This document shows, piece by piece, positions 58,001-64,000 of a stretch of DNA of 64,000 nucleotides (positions are counted from its first letter, which is position 1; the number at the start of each line of letters is the position of its first letter). A program made the translations under genes and the position numbers. The notes beneath the pieces are model-generated. The model had not been told where the DNA came from. It searched no databases and was given only the letters and a program-made list of their open reading frames with translations. The stretch lies in NCBI RefSeq assembly GCF_018332715.1, contig NZ_BOQP01000011.1:186001-250000 (forward strand). Direction: 5' to 3'. This stretch comes from Winogradskya consettensis. GTDB lineage: Bacteria > Actinomycetota > Actinomycetes > Mycobacteriales > Micromonosporaceae.

Positions 58001-58641
58001 CCGCGCCCGCAACGCCAGCGCCCGCCGGACCCGCGCCCGCAGCGCCCGCGCCCGCAGCGCCCACGCCTGCGGGACCCACGCCTGCGGGACCCACGCCTGC
58101 TGGACCCGCGCCCGCAGCGCCTGTGACCTCGCCGGCCAGGCCTGCGGTGCCCGGGCCTGCCCGTCCCGCGGAACCTCAGCGTCAGCCCGTTCCGGCCGGC
58201 CAGAATTCGCAGGGCCGCACGATCGGGGCTGCCAGAGGTGAGGGGAGTCCGGCCGGCTCGGCTGAGAAGGGTGAGCAGGCCGCGAAGGTGGAGACTCGTA
58301 TCGCGGGGCAGCGGACCCAGCCCGGGACCGTGGACGGCGGGATGAACTCGGAAGTCAAGACCGAGACCGCCGTCGAAGCCTCCTCCGAAACACCTGCGCC
58401 CCGGGGCGCGGATGAGGCAGGGGAGCGGTCGGGCGAGAAGGCTCCGGAGGCTCGCCGGGCGGGGTCGCTGCTGGGCAACTACAAGGCTGAGGTGGCCGAG
58501 TTGCTGGGTGGTGGGGCGGCGCGGCGGCGGCGCAAGGGGATGACTGCTGCGGGGCTTCCGTTGCCTGAGGGTGATGTGGAGGAGTCGCAGATCAAGATGA
58601 CGCGCCCGCCTCGGCGTGGGCGGGGTACTGAGAAGGACTGA
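55033..58641 (+). CDS. 1202-residue membrane protein with a long Pro/Ala/Thr-rich cytoplasmic tail
   Basis: ATG 55033 has GGGGGAG upstream. Helix one (LGMLLLTAGLPALLAGGALW, about residues 8-27) and helix two (LLILGTLLVMSGMITLGW, about 196-213) enclose an outer domain of about 165 residues. Beyond residue 220 comes roughly 980 residues of disordered sequence dominated by Pro, Ala, Thr, Ser and Val. It includes 16- and 21-residue repeats. The last 55 residues are different, with a conserved-looking LLGNYKAEVAELLGGG, then RRRRKG and a basic end. The topology (large disordered tail inside, small sensor outside) suggests a scaffold or adaptor. I do not recognise the family. Confidence 0.78.
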   Translation: MRVFRTILGMLLLTAGLPALLAGGALWAAMQHRDAGGAFSAGMQRVATSGYAVVIDDVDTLLGNDAPFARFGDSNLRITATSSDAPAFIGLAPRATAATYLADIPRITVSSIDLGTGALPVTSSLVPGTRAPETLPTRETFWLAAGTGALDWNPADFRDKSYSLIIMNTAAQPGVRLQTTAAISPGWLNQTTWALLILGTLLVMSGMITLGWPARRREVVYVVEPSQVPDLMQAIGAPLPLSRTGGGRHSATHRPRTLADTQSRTRPPALTWPPAHQAPSQAAALPTPAPTTPAPTTTVTVAAPAVAPAQSSGPTHLQPSGTPSATAPLSTPPTQPSGPDQSTPATAPGEPIKLVPTRPTPEPTEPFFGRATTTRRRTSPQPTDLPIFEASAVGAWVAETAAARSRETQARAAAAIAAAQKPKDPPPATPTETKPGPASGPAAVPPAGVTPGPATGSGPVPVAGAKAGSAAGSGPVPVAGAKAGSIAGSGTVSAAGSKTGAAADSAVGSGTVPATASAVTPPSSPSAGSVVSPVPASAAKAVPAPATSRSAEAVSQATAPSDATSASNPVAKPSITSAKAAPEVPEGYDVVVVGLNVPASPAPIHHQPATTPPLTATSKTTLTQPTTPDSKPAKVSTSSSAETSASPASRPAAIPPTSERAAASAAPKPVVASAASQPPIASVASQPAAVPAVSKSSVAPAVPTAAKPASVETKPSNAPAAAEKHPESSSIPVGHTEHAAPKSEIEPTGHTGNPAATPASTPAPTSGTPVTKTPRPSGVTARNALFGGPPSNAWAANGLTRADSPRVGLTPDALNPQPAPDALKPTASTPNPAEPKPGAPRSLKAATSSPTRPAPPTPATPAKDTTKNGPGSPASAPATPAPTSKGPAPTSPTPATSTPAGPASASLTTTGPAPATPVPAGPASAGPTTTTGPAPATPVPAGPASAGPTTTTGPAPATSAPSSPAPSAPAPLAPAAVAAPAAPVPAPAGPAPATPAPAGPAPAAPAPAAPTPAGPTPAGPTPAGPAPAAPVTSPARPAVPGPARPAEPQRQPVPAGQNSQGRTIGAARGEGSPAGSAEKGEQAAKVETRIAGQRTQPGTVDGGMNSEVKTETAVEASSETPAPRGADEAGERSGEKAPEARRAGSLLGNYKAEVAELLGGGAARRRRKGMTAAGLPLPEGDVEESQIKMTRPPRRGRGTEKD
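56398..56493 (+). repeat. Two tandem 48-bp coding repeats
   Basis: Copies at 56398-56445 and 56446-56493 encode the 16-residue unit GSGPVPVAGAKAGSAA with small changes. They lie inside the 1202-residue protein gene and are nearly identical at DNA level, so they are recent. Confidence 0.85.
57715..57900 (+). repeat. 63-bp coding repeats, two near-identical copies and a partial one
   Basis: Copies at 57775-57837 and 57838-57900 differ by one base; a diverged copy with a small deletion lies at 57715-57774. Each encodes 21 residues of Pro, Ala, Gly and Thr. The one-base difference implies recent slippage or conversion. Confidence 0.88.
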
Positions 58642-58657
58642 CGGTGGGATCTGGGGG

Positions 58658-58696
58658 TGGCCGCGGACCGGTTTTCCGGTGCGCGGCCATTTTTCT
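58658..58696 (+). terminator. Terminator after the Pro/Ala-rich protein gene
   Basis: TGGCCGCG plus ACCGG pairs with CCGGT plus CGCGGCCA (one mismatch), loop TTTT, followed by TTTTTC. It starts 17 bases after the stop. Confidence 0.85.
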
Positions 58697-58725
58697 TTTC
58701 GCTGCGCAGCCGGTTTTGTACGCCG

Positions 58726-58760
58726 AAGGGCCCCTCGCGCTGCCGACGCGAAGGGCCCTT
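58726..58760. terminator. Second hairpin before orn
   Basis: AAGGGCCC (58726-58733) pairs with GGGCCCTT (58753-58760) and TCGCG with CGCGA inside, one mismatch. No T-run beyond TTTA. Possibly a back-up terminator. Confidence 0.5.
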
Positions 58761-58942
58761 TACCGGGGGAACGGAGTTACCGAAGGGGGCTTCGTCCGTT
58801 AAGACCAGTTTAGGCCCTGGGCTGCAAAGTAGGTAGTCATAGTCTTAATCCGGACAATTCAGGGCTATTGGCGCCGAGTGGGGTGTGGATCCCGATCAGG
58901 TGTGTACGCGTGGACGGCTCGGCGCCGTGTTCGGTCAGCGCG

Positions 58943-58948
58943 TAGGCT
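58943..58948 (+). promoter_or_regulatory. -10 element of a probable leaderless orn message
   Basis: TAGGCT lies six bases before the GTG start of orn at 58955, with no ribosome-binding sequence between, the same arrangement as at rph. Confidence 0.5.
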
Positions 58949-58954
58949 GGGAAC

Positions 58955-59545
58955 GTGGCTGATCTTCTGGTGTGGATCGACTGTGAGATGACCGGTCTCG
59001 ATCTTGGTAAGGACGCGCTGATCGAGGTCGCCGCTCTGGTGACCGATCCTGATCTCAATGTGCTCGGTGACGGCGTCGACCTCGTCATCCACGCTGACGA
59101 TGCCGCGCTGGACGGGATGCCGGAGATCGTGCGCAACATGCACGCGAAGTCCGGCCTCACCGAAGAGGTGCGGCGTTCCACCGTGACGATGGCGGAGGCG
59201 GAGGCGGCTGTCCTCGCGTACGTGAAGGAATATGTCCCCAACCCGCGGACCGCGCCCCTCTGCGGCAACAGCATCGCCACCGACCGGGGTTTCCTGGCGC
59301 GCGACATGCCTGTGCTGGACGACTTCCTGCACTACCGGATGATCGATGTCTCCTCGATCAAGGAGCTGGCCCGCCGCTGGTACCCGCGGGTGTATTTCGG
59401 GCAGCCGCAGAAGGGCCTCGCCCACCGGGCTCTCGCCGACATCCGCGAGAGCATCCGCGAGCTCGAGTATTACCGGCGCACGGTCTTCGTGCCCCTGCCA
59501 GGCCCCGATGTCGACCAGGCCCGCGCCATCGCCGCGGAGCTGTGA
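58955..59545 (+). CDS. orn: Oligoribonuclease
   Basis: A 196-residue DEDDh exonuclease that degrades 2-5-nt RNA and pGpG, the breakdown product of cyclic-di-GMP. The DxE pair is in [15 protein letters not shown] (about residues 6-20), later D residues in [11 protein letters not shown] and [11 protein letters not shown], with the catalytic H before the last. It starts at GTG 58955. A GGDEF-EAL protein 730 bases downstream would supply pGpG through its EAL domain. Confidence 0.96.
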   Translation: MADLLVWIDCEMTGLDLGKDALIEVAALVTDPDLNVLGDGVDLVIHADDAALDGMPEIVRNMHAKSGLTEEVRRSTVTMAEAEAAVLAYVKEYVPNPRTAPLCGNSIATDRGFLARDMPVLDDFLHYRMIDVSSIKELARRWYPRVYFGQPQKGLAHRALADIRESIRELEYYRRTVFVPLPGPDVDQARAIAAEL

Positions 59546-59676
59546 GACCAGTCGGCCGGTAGGACCCACCAGCCGGCCGGAGCCGGGGGCGGGGTAACCC
59601 GCTCGACGGGGTGCCGGGGTGTGCCGCTATGCTTATCCGGCGCACGCTGCGGAGGTAACTTCGCGGTGGTGACATG

Positions 59677-59752
59677 GTGGTCGTAGCTCAGCTGGTAGAG
59701 CACCGGGTTGTGGTCCCGGGGGTCGCGGGTTCAAGTCCCGTCGGTCACCCCA
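59677..59752 (+). tRNA. tRNA-His (anticodon GTG)
   Basis: Folds as a class I tRNA: anticodon loop TTGTGGT gives GTG, T-arm GCGGGTTCAAGTCCCGT. The base before position 1 is G (59676), as expected for the extra G of tRNA-His. C73 and CCA (59750-59752) are encoded. Confidence 0.95.
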
Positions 59753-59767
59753 AAGTAAGTCAAGGTC

Positions 59768-59800
59768 AGAAGGCTCAGCCGCCAAGCGGTTGGGCCTTCT
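59768..59800 (+). terminator. Hairpin after tRNA-His
   Basis: Continuous 14-bp stem with two G-T pairs (59768-59781 with 59787-59800), loop CCAAG, followed by GCCGTTT. It lies 15 bases after the tRNA and is probably its terminator. Confidence 0.75.
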
Positions 59801-60093
59801 GCCGTTTAGCTGGAGCGAACCTGGAGCGCAAGCCCGCCCGGCACACTGGCGAAATGGGCGCTAAGGCCCGCCGGCATAAGCGGCGCATCTGGCCAGGGCG
59901 AGCGGCACATCCGGCCAGGGCGAGCGGCATGCCAGCCGGGGCGAGCGGTAAAGCCAGCAGCAGTAGATCGGTCCGGGTGATCGCTGGTCCAGGTGATCGC
60001 CGGTCTACCTGAGCGCCAGTCCAGGCGTATCCGCAGCGAAAGCAAGCCGCGACCCTGGACAGCCAGCCCTGGACAGCCAGCCCCGGACATAAG
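59801..60093. repeat. Gene-free stretch with short direct repeats after tRNA-His
   Basis: No gene is supported. CTGGAGCG occurs twice near 59,809-59,828; GGCCAGGGCGAGCGGCA and close variants occur three times at 59,891-59,950; GGACAGCCAGCCC occurs twice near 60,057-60,085. These are imperfect tandem repeats of different units. Confidence 0.65.
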
Positions 60094-60137
60094 GACGCCG
60101 TTGCGAATTCCACGGGGGAAGAACTCGCAACGGCGTC
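60094..60137. promoter_or_regulatory. Perfect 13-bp inverted repeat upstream of the GGDEF-EAL gene
   Basis: GACGCCGTTGCGA (60094-60106) is matched exactly by 60125-60137, with an 18-base loop. It lies 136 bases ahead of the start. It could be a transcript hairpin or an operator; it does not match the c-di-GMP riboswitch consensus I know. Confidence 0.5.
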
Positions 60138-60273
60138 GGTGATGACAATAATCGATGGAGTGTCAATCGTCTATCCCGGTCTTCGGGCCGGGCCCAACGG
60201 GCAGGCAGGGACCGGTACGCACGGGCGGTGACGTGATGTTCATGACGGGCGTGAGTCTGCCGATGAGGGATCC

Positions 60274-62547
60274 GTGAGGGTTACCAAGGGCACCTGGGCG
60301 CTGGGTGTTGTCCTGCTGTTCGGTCTCCTGGTGTCGAGTGCCCGGGTTGTCACGCAGCCGCAGGGGGCTGAGGCGAACGAGGATTTCTTTCGCTCGTTCC
60401 TGGTGACGTCGCTGATCGCCACCGTGATGACGTGGATCGCCGCGTGCAAGGGCCCTGCGGCCGCGCGACGCCCCTGGCGGTGGATCGCGATTGCTTTCAC
60501 CGTGCTGCTCGTGCCGCAGCCGCTGGCCGTCGTTGTTGCCGTCATTCATGGCAGTCTTCCGCTCTGGGCGGTCATGGTGGTGCTGATCTGCCGGCTGCTG
60601 TGGGGTGCGCTGCTGCTGGTGGGGATTCTGATGTTCCCGATGCGGCCACTGTCCGGGCAGCAGCGGACCCGGTTCGCCGCCGACATCGCCACGGTGATCG
60701 GTGGTGGGTTCGTCATTTCGTGGTACTTCCAGCTCGGGCCGGCTGTGACGACGCGGCAGGCGGGGCTGGACGCGCTGACCGTGATCGGGTTCCCCATCGC
60801 GGACCTGGTGCTGATTTTCGGGCTGTGTGCGCTGCTGATGCGCAACGGGGTGGCGTCGTGGCGCGGGCCGCTTCCGCTTTTCCTGGCCGGGCTTGCGACG
60901 TTCCTCGTCAGCGATGTGATCTACGCCCACGACATCCTGATGCAGGGTCCGATGGCGTGGTCCACCCCGTTGTCGCTGGTTCTCAACGCCGGTGACCTGA
61001 TCATGGCGCTCGCGGCCGGCGTACACGTCAGGAATCCCGATGCCGGCAGCGAGGTCCCGGCGGAGGAGTCCCGGACCGGGGTTGCCTATTTGCCCTATGC
61101 GGCACTGCTTGCCGGCTACACCATGCTGCTTGTAGCGGCCTGGCGTGAGGGCGAGATCTACCCGTGGGGCGGGCTGGCCGCGGGCGTGATCGTGATGACC
61201 GGTGCGGTGGTGCTCCGGCAGGTCATCGCGTTGCGGGAGAACCATCGGCTTGTCGTGCACGACCATCTGACCGGGCTCGCGAACCGCATTTCCGCCGATG
61301 CCGCGCTTGCTGCCGCGTGCCGCCGGCAGCAGCAGGAAGGGGCGGCGTCCGCGATCCTGCTGATCGATCTGGACGGCTTCAAGAAGATCAACGACACCCG
61401 CGGCCATGAGGCCGGTGACGCCCTGCTCGCGGCCTTCGCTGCAATCCTCAAGCGGACCGTACGCGCAACCGACGTCGCCGCCCGCGTCGGCGGCGACGAG
61501 TTCGTCATCGTCCTCGACCGGCCCGGAAGCACCGACCAGGCCATCGCCGTGGCACGACGCATCCTCGACGCCGCCGCGGAACCGACCCGGATCGGTGACG
61601 TCGACATCCGGATCAACGCCAGCGTGGGCGTGGCCATGACGGAGGCGGGCGTCGACGCCACCACCGTCCGCCACCGCGCCGACATGGCGATGTACGTCGC
61701 CAAACGCGGCGGCCGCAACGGTATCCAGCTGTGGCACGCCGAGCTCGAGGAGGTCGCCGCCGCAGACGACGTGTTCGAGACCGACCTCGCCGCCGCGGTC
61801 ACCGCCGGCCAGTTGCGCGTGTACTACCAGCCGCTGATCGAGCTCGCCACCGGTGAGATCAGCGGCGTCGAGGCACTGGTCCGCTGGGAGCACCCGGTGC
61901 TCGGCATGATTCCGCCCGACCGTTTCATCGCGATCGCCGAACGTACCGGCTCCATCGAGCAGATCGGCCTGTGGGTGATCGACCAGGCGGCCGCCCAGGT
62001 TCGCGGCTGGCAGCGCGACCTCGGCCGGCACCTGCATCTGAGCGTCAACCTGTCGCCCCGGCAGCTCGTCCAGCCCGACCTGGTCGACCAGATCCGCACC
62101 CGGGTCGCCGCCACCGGCCTGAACCCGCGCGATCTCGTCCTGGAACTGACGGAGAGCGCGCTGGTCCACGGCACCGAAGCCGTGACGGTGCTCGAGGACA
62201 TCCGTTCGCTGGGTATCCGCATCGCGGTGGACGACTTCGGCACCGGCTACTCCTCGCTGCGGTACCTCACCCGGCTGCCGGTCGACATCCTCAAACTCGA
62301 CCGCTGTTTCGTCGCCGAGCTCAACGGCGAACCGGAGGGCTCCGCGGTCGCCGAGGCGGTGCTGCGCCTCGCCCGGGCCCTGCACATGGTGACGGTCGCG
62401 GAAGGCATCGAGACGGCAGCGCAGGCCAACGAACTCACCCTGCTCGGCTATGACGCCGGCCAGGGTTACCACTACTCTCGCCCGCTGCCCGCCGACGCGA
62501 TGGAGAGCCTGCTGATCCAGCGGTCCAAGGTCAGACCGGCGTCATAG
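60274..62547 (+). CDS. Membrane-bound GGDEF-EAL cyclic-di-GMP enzyme
   Basis: A 757-residue protein. About nine hydrophobic helices fill residues 5-320. The GGDEF domain (about 330-490) keeps GGDEF intact (VGGDEFVIV, about 407-415), and the EAL domain (about 500-750) keeps EALVRWEHP with DDFGTGYSSL and its metal residues. Both synthesis and breakdown of c-di-GMP are possible. No PAS or MHYT sensor is recognised; the membrane part is the likely sensor. The start is GTG 60274 with GAGGGA close upstream. Orn nearby removes the pGpG product. Confidence 0.92.
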   Translation: MRVTKGTWALGVVLLFGLLVSSARVVTQPQGAEANEDFFRSFLVTSLIATVMTWIAACKGPAAARRPWRWIAIAFTVLLVPQPLAVVVAVIHGSLPLWAVMVVLICRLLWGALLLVGILMFPMRPLSGQQRTRFAADIATVIGGGFVISWYFQLGPAVTTRQAGLDALTVIGFPIADLVLIFGLCALLMRNGVASWRGPLPLFLAGLATFLVSDVIYAHDILMQGPMAWSTPLSLVLNAGDLIMALAAGVHVRNPDAGSEVPAEESRTGVAYLPYAALLAGYTMLLVAAWREGEIYPWGGLAAGVIVMTGAVVLRQVIALRENHRLVVHDHLTGLANRISADAALAAACRRQQQEGAASAILLIDLDGFKKINDTRGHEAGDALLAAFAAILKRTVRATDVAARVGGDEFVIVLDRPGSTDQAIAVARRILDAAAEPTRIGDVDIRINASVGVAMTEAGVDATTVRHRADMAMYVAKRGGRNGIQLWHAELEEVAAADDVFETDLAAAVTAGQLRVYYQPLIELATGEISGVEALVRWEHPVLGMIPPDRFIAIAERTGSIEQIGLWVIDQAAAQVRGWQRDLGRHLHLSVNLSPRQLVQPDLVDQIRTRVAATGLNPRDLVLELTESALVHGTEAVTVLEDIRSLGIRIAVDDFGTGYSSLRYLTRLPVDILKLDRCFVAELNGEPEGSAVAEAVLRLARALHMVTVAEGIETAAQANELTLLGYDAGQGYHYSRPLPADAMESLLIQRSKVRPAS

Positions 62548-62550
62548 ACA

Positions 62551-62606
62551 GCGTTAGGTTGTGTGCAATTTAGTTGTGCACAACTAAATTGCACACAACC
62601 TGACGC
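62551..62606. repeat. 56-bp palindrome with a perfect 46-bp AT-rich core
   Basis: The core 62556-62601 reads the same on both strands without a mismatch or loop (centre GTGCAC, 62576-62581). Five further pairs on each side include one G-T. It is AT-rich in a GC-rich region and lies in the 121-bp gap between convergent genes. Confidence 0.95.
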
Positions 62607-62668
62607 GACGCCCGGCACGGCGGCCCGGACCTGCGAAGGTCCGGACCGCACGCTCCCCGGGCGGAGGG

Positions 62669-63655
62669 TCAGGTCCGGCAGGTGACGTCGGGCCGGGTGA
62701 GGTTGCCGCCGTGCTGGATGGTGAAGCCGAAGGTGTTGCCGTTCCCGTTCGGCTTGGCGGTCATCACGTTGCCGCTGCTGTCCCAGCTGACCGTGGCGTT
62801 CCAGGTCGCGATGATCTTCTGGGGTGAGTGCACGGTGACGGTGGCCGTCCAGTTGGTCGCGCCCGTCACCGTCACCTGGCCGTTGAAGCGGTCCGTCCAG
62901 CTCTGACCGTCGGCGTAGGTCGCGGTGCAGGAGCCGGCCGGCGGCGGGGACGTGGTCGGGTTGGTGGCGCCGTCCGGTGCCACGGCGCGGCCCGTCGTGG
63001 GGGAGATCATGCCGGCGCAGAGACCGCGGTTGGCCAGGCCGGACACGATCTGCGGGATGGCGGCGATCGTCGTGGCGTACTGGTCGTGCATCAGGATGAG
63101 CTGACCGTTGGTGAGGGTGCTCGCCGCCTGCACGATCTGGGCGGTGCTCGCGCCGTTCCAGTCCTGCGAGTCCACGTCCCAGGTGACCGTACGCAGGCCG
63201 AGCGCAGAAGCCGCCGATTGGAGGGTCGCGTTCGTCTCGCCGTACGGCGGGCGGAACAGCTTGGGCGTGCCGCCGCCTGCGTTTTGGATCGCGGACTGCG
63301 TACGCGAAAGCTCGGAAGTCATCTGTGCCGCGCTGAGGGTGAGCATGTGCGGGTGGGTGTAGCTGTGGTTGGCGACCCACATGCCCGCTGCGGCCTCGGC
63401 GGCGACCAGGGACGGGTTCGCCGCGGCGTTCTGACCGATGTTGAAGAGCGTCGCGCGCACGTTGTTCGACCGCAGCGTGTTGAGCAACGTGGTGGTGTTG
63501 CTCGCGTTCGGACCGTCGTCGTACGTGAGCCCCACATATCCGCTGGAGCATGCGGCGGCGGCGCCGGCCGTCGGTGCCAGGAGCACGACCCCGGCGGCTG
63601 CCAGCAGCCCCGCGGCGCCGGCGGCCAGCGCACCGCGGAGAACGGATCTGGTCAT
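62669..63655 (-). CDS. Secreted polysaccharide deacetylase with CBM2
   Basis: A 328-residue secreted enzyme. The signal peptide ends near GAAAA (about residue 35). The CE4/NodB domain (about 38-225) keeps the metal residues D46-D47 (TYDDGPN), H97 and H101 (NHSYTHPHM), RPPYGE (135-140) and the later LMHDQY histidine. A Thr/Pro linker joins it to a C-terminal carbohydrate-binding module of family 2 (about 242-328; CTATYADGQSWTDRFNGQV, then IATWNATVSWDSSGN). It would deacetylate chitin or acetylxylan in plant or fungal debris. ATG 63655. The 146 bases upstream hold its promoter. Confidence 0.92.
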   Translation of the reverse strand: MTRSVLRGALAAGAAGLLAAAGVVLLAPTAGAAAACSSGYVGLTYDDGPNASNTTTLLNTLRSNNVRATLFNIGQNAAANPSLVAAEAAAGMWVANHSYTHPHMLTLSAAQMTSELSRTQSAIQNAGGGTPKLFRPPYGETNATLQSAASALGLRTVTWDVDSQDWNGASTAQIVQAASTLTNGQLILMHDQYATTIAAIPQIVSGLANRGLCAGMISPTTGRAVAPDGATNPTTSPPPAGSCTATYADGQSWTDRFNGQVTVTGATNWTATVTVHSPQKIIATWNATVSWDSSGNVMTAKPNGNGNTFGFTIQHGGNLTRPDVTCRT

Positions 63656-63801
63656 GGGGATTCACCTTCCGTCAGATGCATCGACAAGCATCGCTGCCTT
63701 CATGGTGGTGGTGAATGTGACGAACGTCAATGGCTGAATTCCGGGAGATTTCCGATAGTTTCGGAGCGATATCTAGCAGCCTGTCTCTCAAACGAAGTCG
63801 A

Positions 63802-64000
63802 TCATTTTGCGGCTACCAGGGTGGGCTCGGGCACCGAAACTTTCACCGCCGGTCGAGGCAGGAAAGCAGTCAGGAGTACCGCGACGGCGGTGAAGCCGAT
63901 GGCCCACCGGAACGCCACATCGAACGCGTCGGGCGCGCTCCCCGAAGCCAGTGACTGCTGCAGGATCACCGCGAGCAGCGCGACACCGAACGAGCCGCCG
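63802..64000 (-). CDS. MFS transporter, C-terminal end only
   Basis: The last 65 residues of a membrane protein that runs off the right edge. GGSFGVALLAVILQQ and RWAIGFTAVAVLLTAFLPRP are the last two helices of the 14-helix drug exporter type (EmrB/QacA); that subtype is my best guess. The stop is TGA at 63802-63804. Confidence 0.7.
   Translation of the reverse strand, partial: GGSFGVALLAVILQQSLASGSAPDAFDVAFRWAIGFTAVAVLLTAFLPRPAVKVSVPEPTLVAAK

Noticed and set aside
59753..60093. Integrated element at tRNA-His
   Set aside because: No integrase, no repeat of the tRNA 3' end; only short direct repeats and a terminator.
60163..62472. 769-codon minus-strand frame
   Set aside because: Shadow of the GGDEF-EAL gene.

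Overview
The window is high-GC actinobacterial chromosome. Gene content points to an Actinoplanes-like member of the Micromonosporaceae: a mycothiol-dependent formaldehyde dehydrogenase, the CysO/Mec/CysM cysteine pathway next to pncB and clpS, many SigE-type ECF sigma factors, frequent GTG starts, and 4-bp ATGA/GTGA overlaps inside operons. No 16S rRNA is present, so the genus is inferred. I see no CRISPR array, intact prophage, insertion sequence or rRNA.

Layout. 1-9 kb: a large TPM-domain membrane protein (runs off the left edge), an MscR plus metallo-hydrolase pair for formaldehyde detoxification, an MGH1/GH63-like glycosidase, a LigD-type phosphoesterase fused to a ligase-like domain that has lost its catalytic residues, an AraC regulator, a VOC protein and an FAD monooxygenase. 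9-14 kb: cytochrome oxidase subunit I with a strong terminator, an MFS exporter, a GNAT enzyme, and an FtsX-ectodomain protein coupled to an ECF sigma gene. 14-28 kb is the locus known from mycobacteria as pncB-clpS-DUF2017-mec-cysO-cysM-(rhomboid-murI)-MBL-rph-rdgB. Here it is modified: a LuxR-type ATPase regulator and PncA flank pncB, an aldo/keto reductase sits inside, and the rhomboid-murI position is occupied by low-complexity repeats, a decayed RibD/DHFR-like pseudogene and a small membrane protein.

28-38 kb: a beta-propeller lipoprotein and a complete histidine-utilisation operon (rpiR-hutU-M20 amidohydrolase-hutF-hutI-hutH), without hutG. 38-43 kb: an ECF sigma/CU044_5270 pair, an RtcB-PrfH ribosome repair and rescue operon, a MOSC protein and an expansin-like protein. 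43-50 kb: a large secreted Ig-like protein, a GNAT enzyme, a six-copy tandem repeat, tRNA-Leu(TAG), an HNH endonuclease and a chemoreceptor. 50-55 kb: a SigC-like sigma gene leads a redox cluster (MauE/DoxX, DsbA, a secreted multi-pass protein, Bcp) and lies divergent from a CopC-CopD copper gene. 55-64 kb: a 1202-residue Pro/Ala-rich membrane protein, oligoribonuclease, tRNA-His, a GGDEF-EAL protein, a 46-bp perfect palindrome, a CBM2-bearing polysaccharide deacetylase and the end of an MFS transporter.

The most unusual items are the catalytically dead ligase domain, CysO with a 13-residue tail after its Gly-Gly, short candidate leader ORFs ahead of several genes, the sigma-copper-redox cluster with 33-bp repeats, and the AT-rich palindrome between convergent genes.
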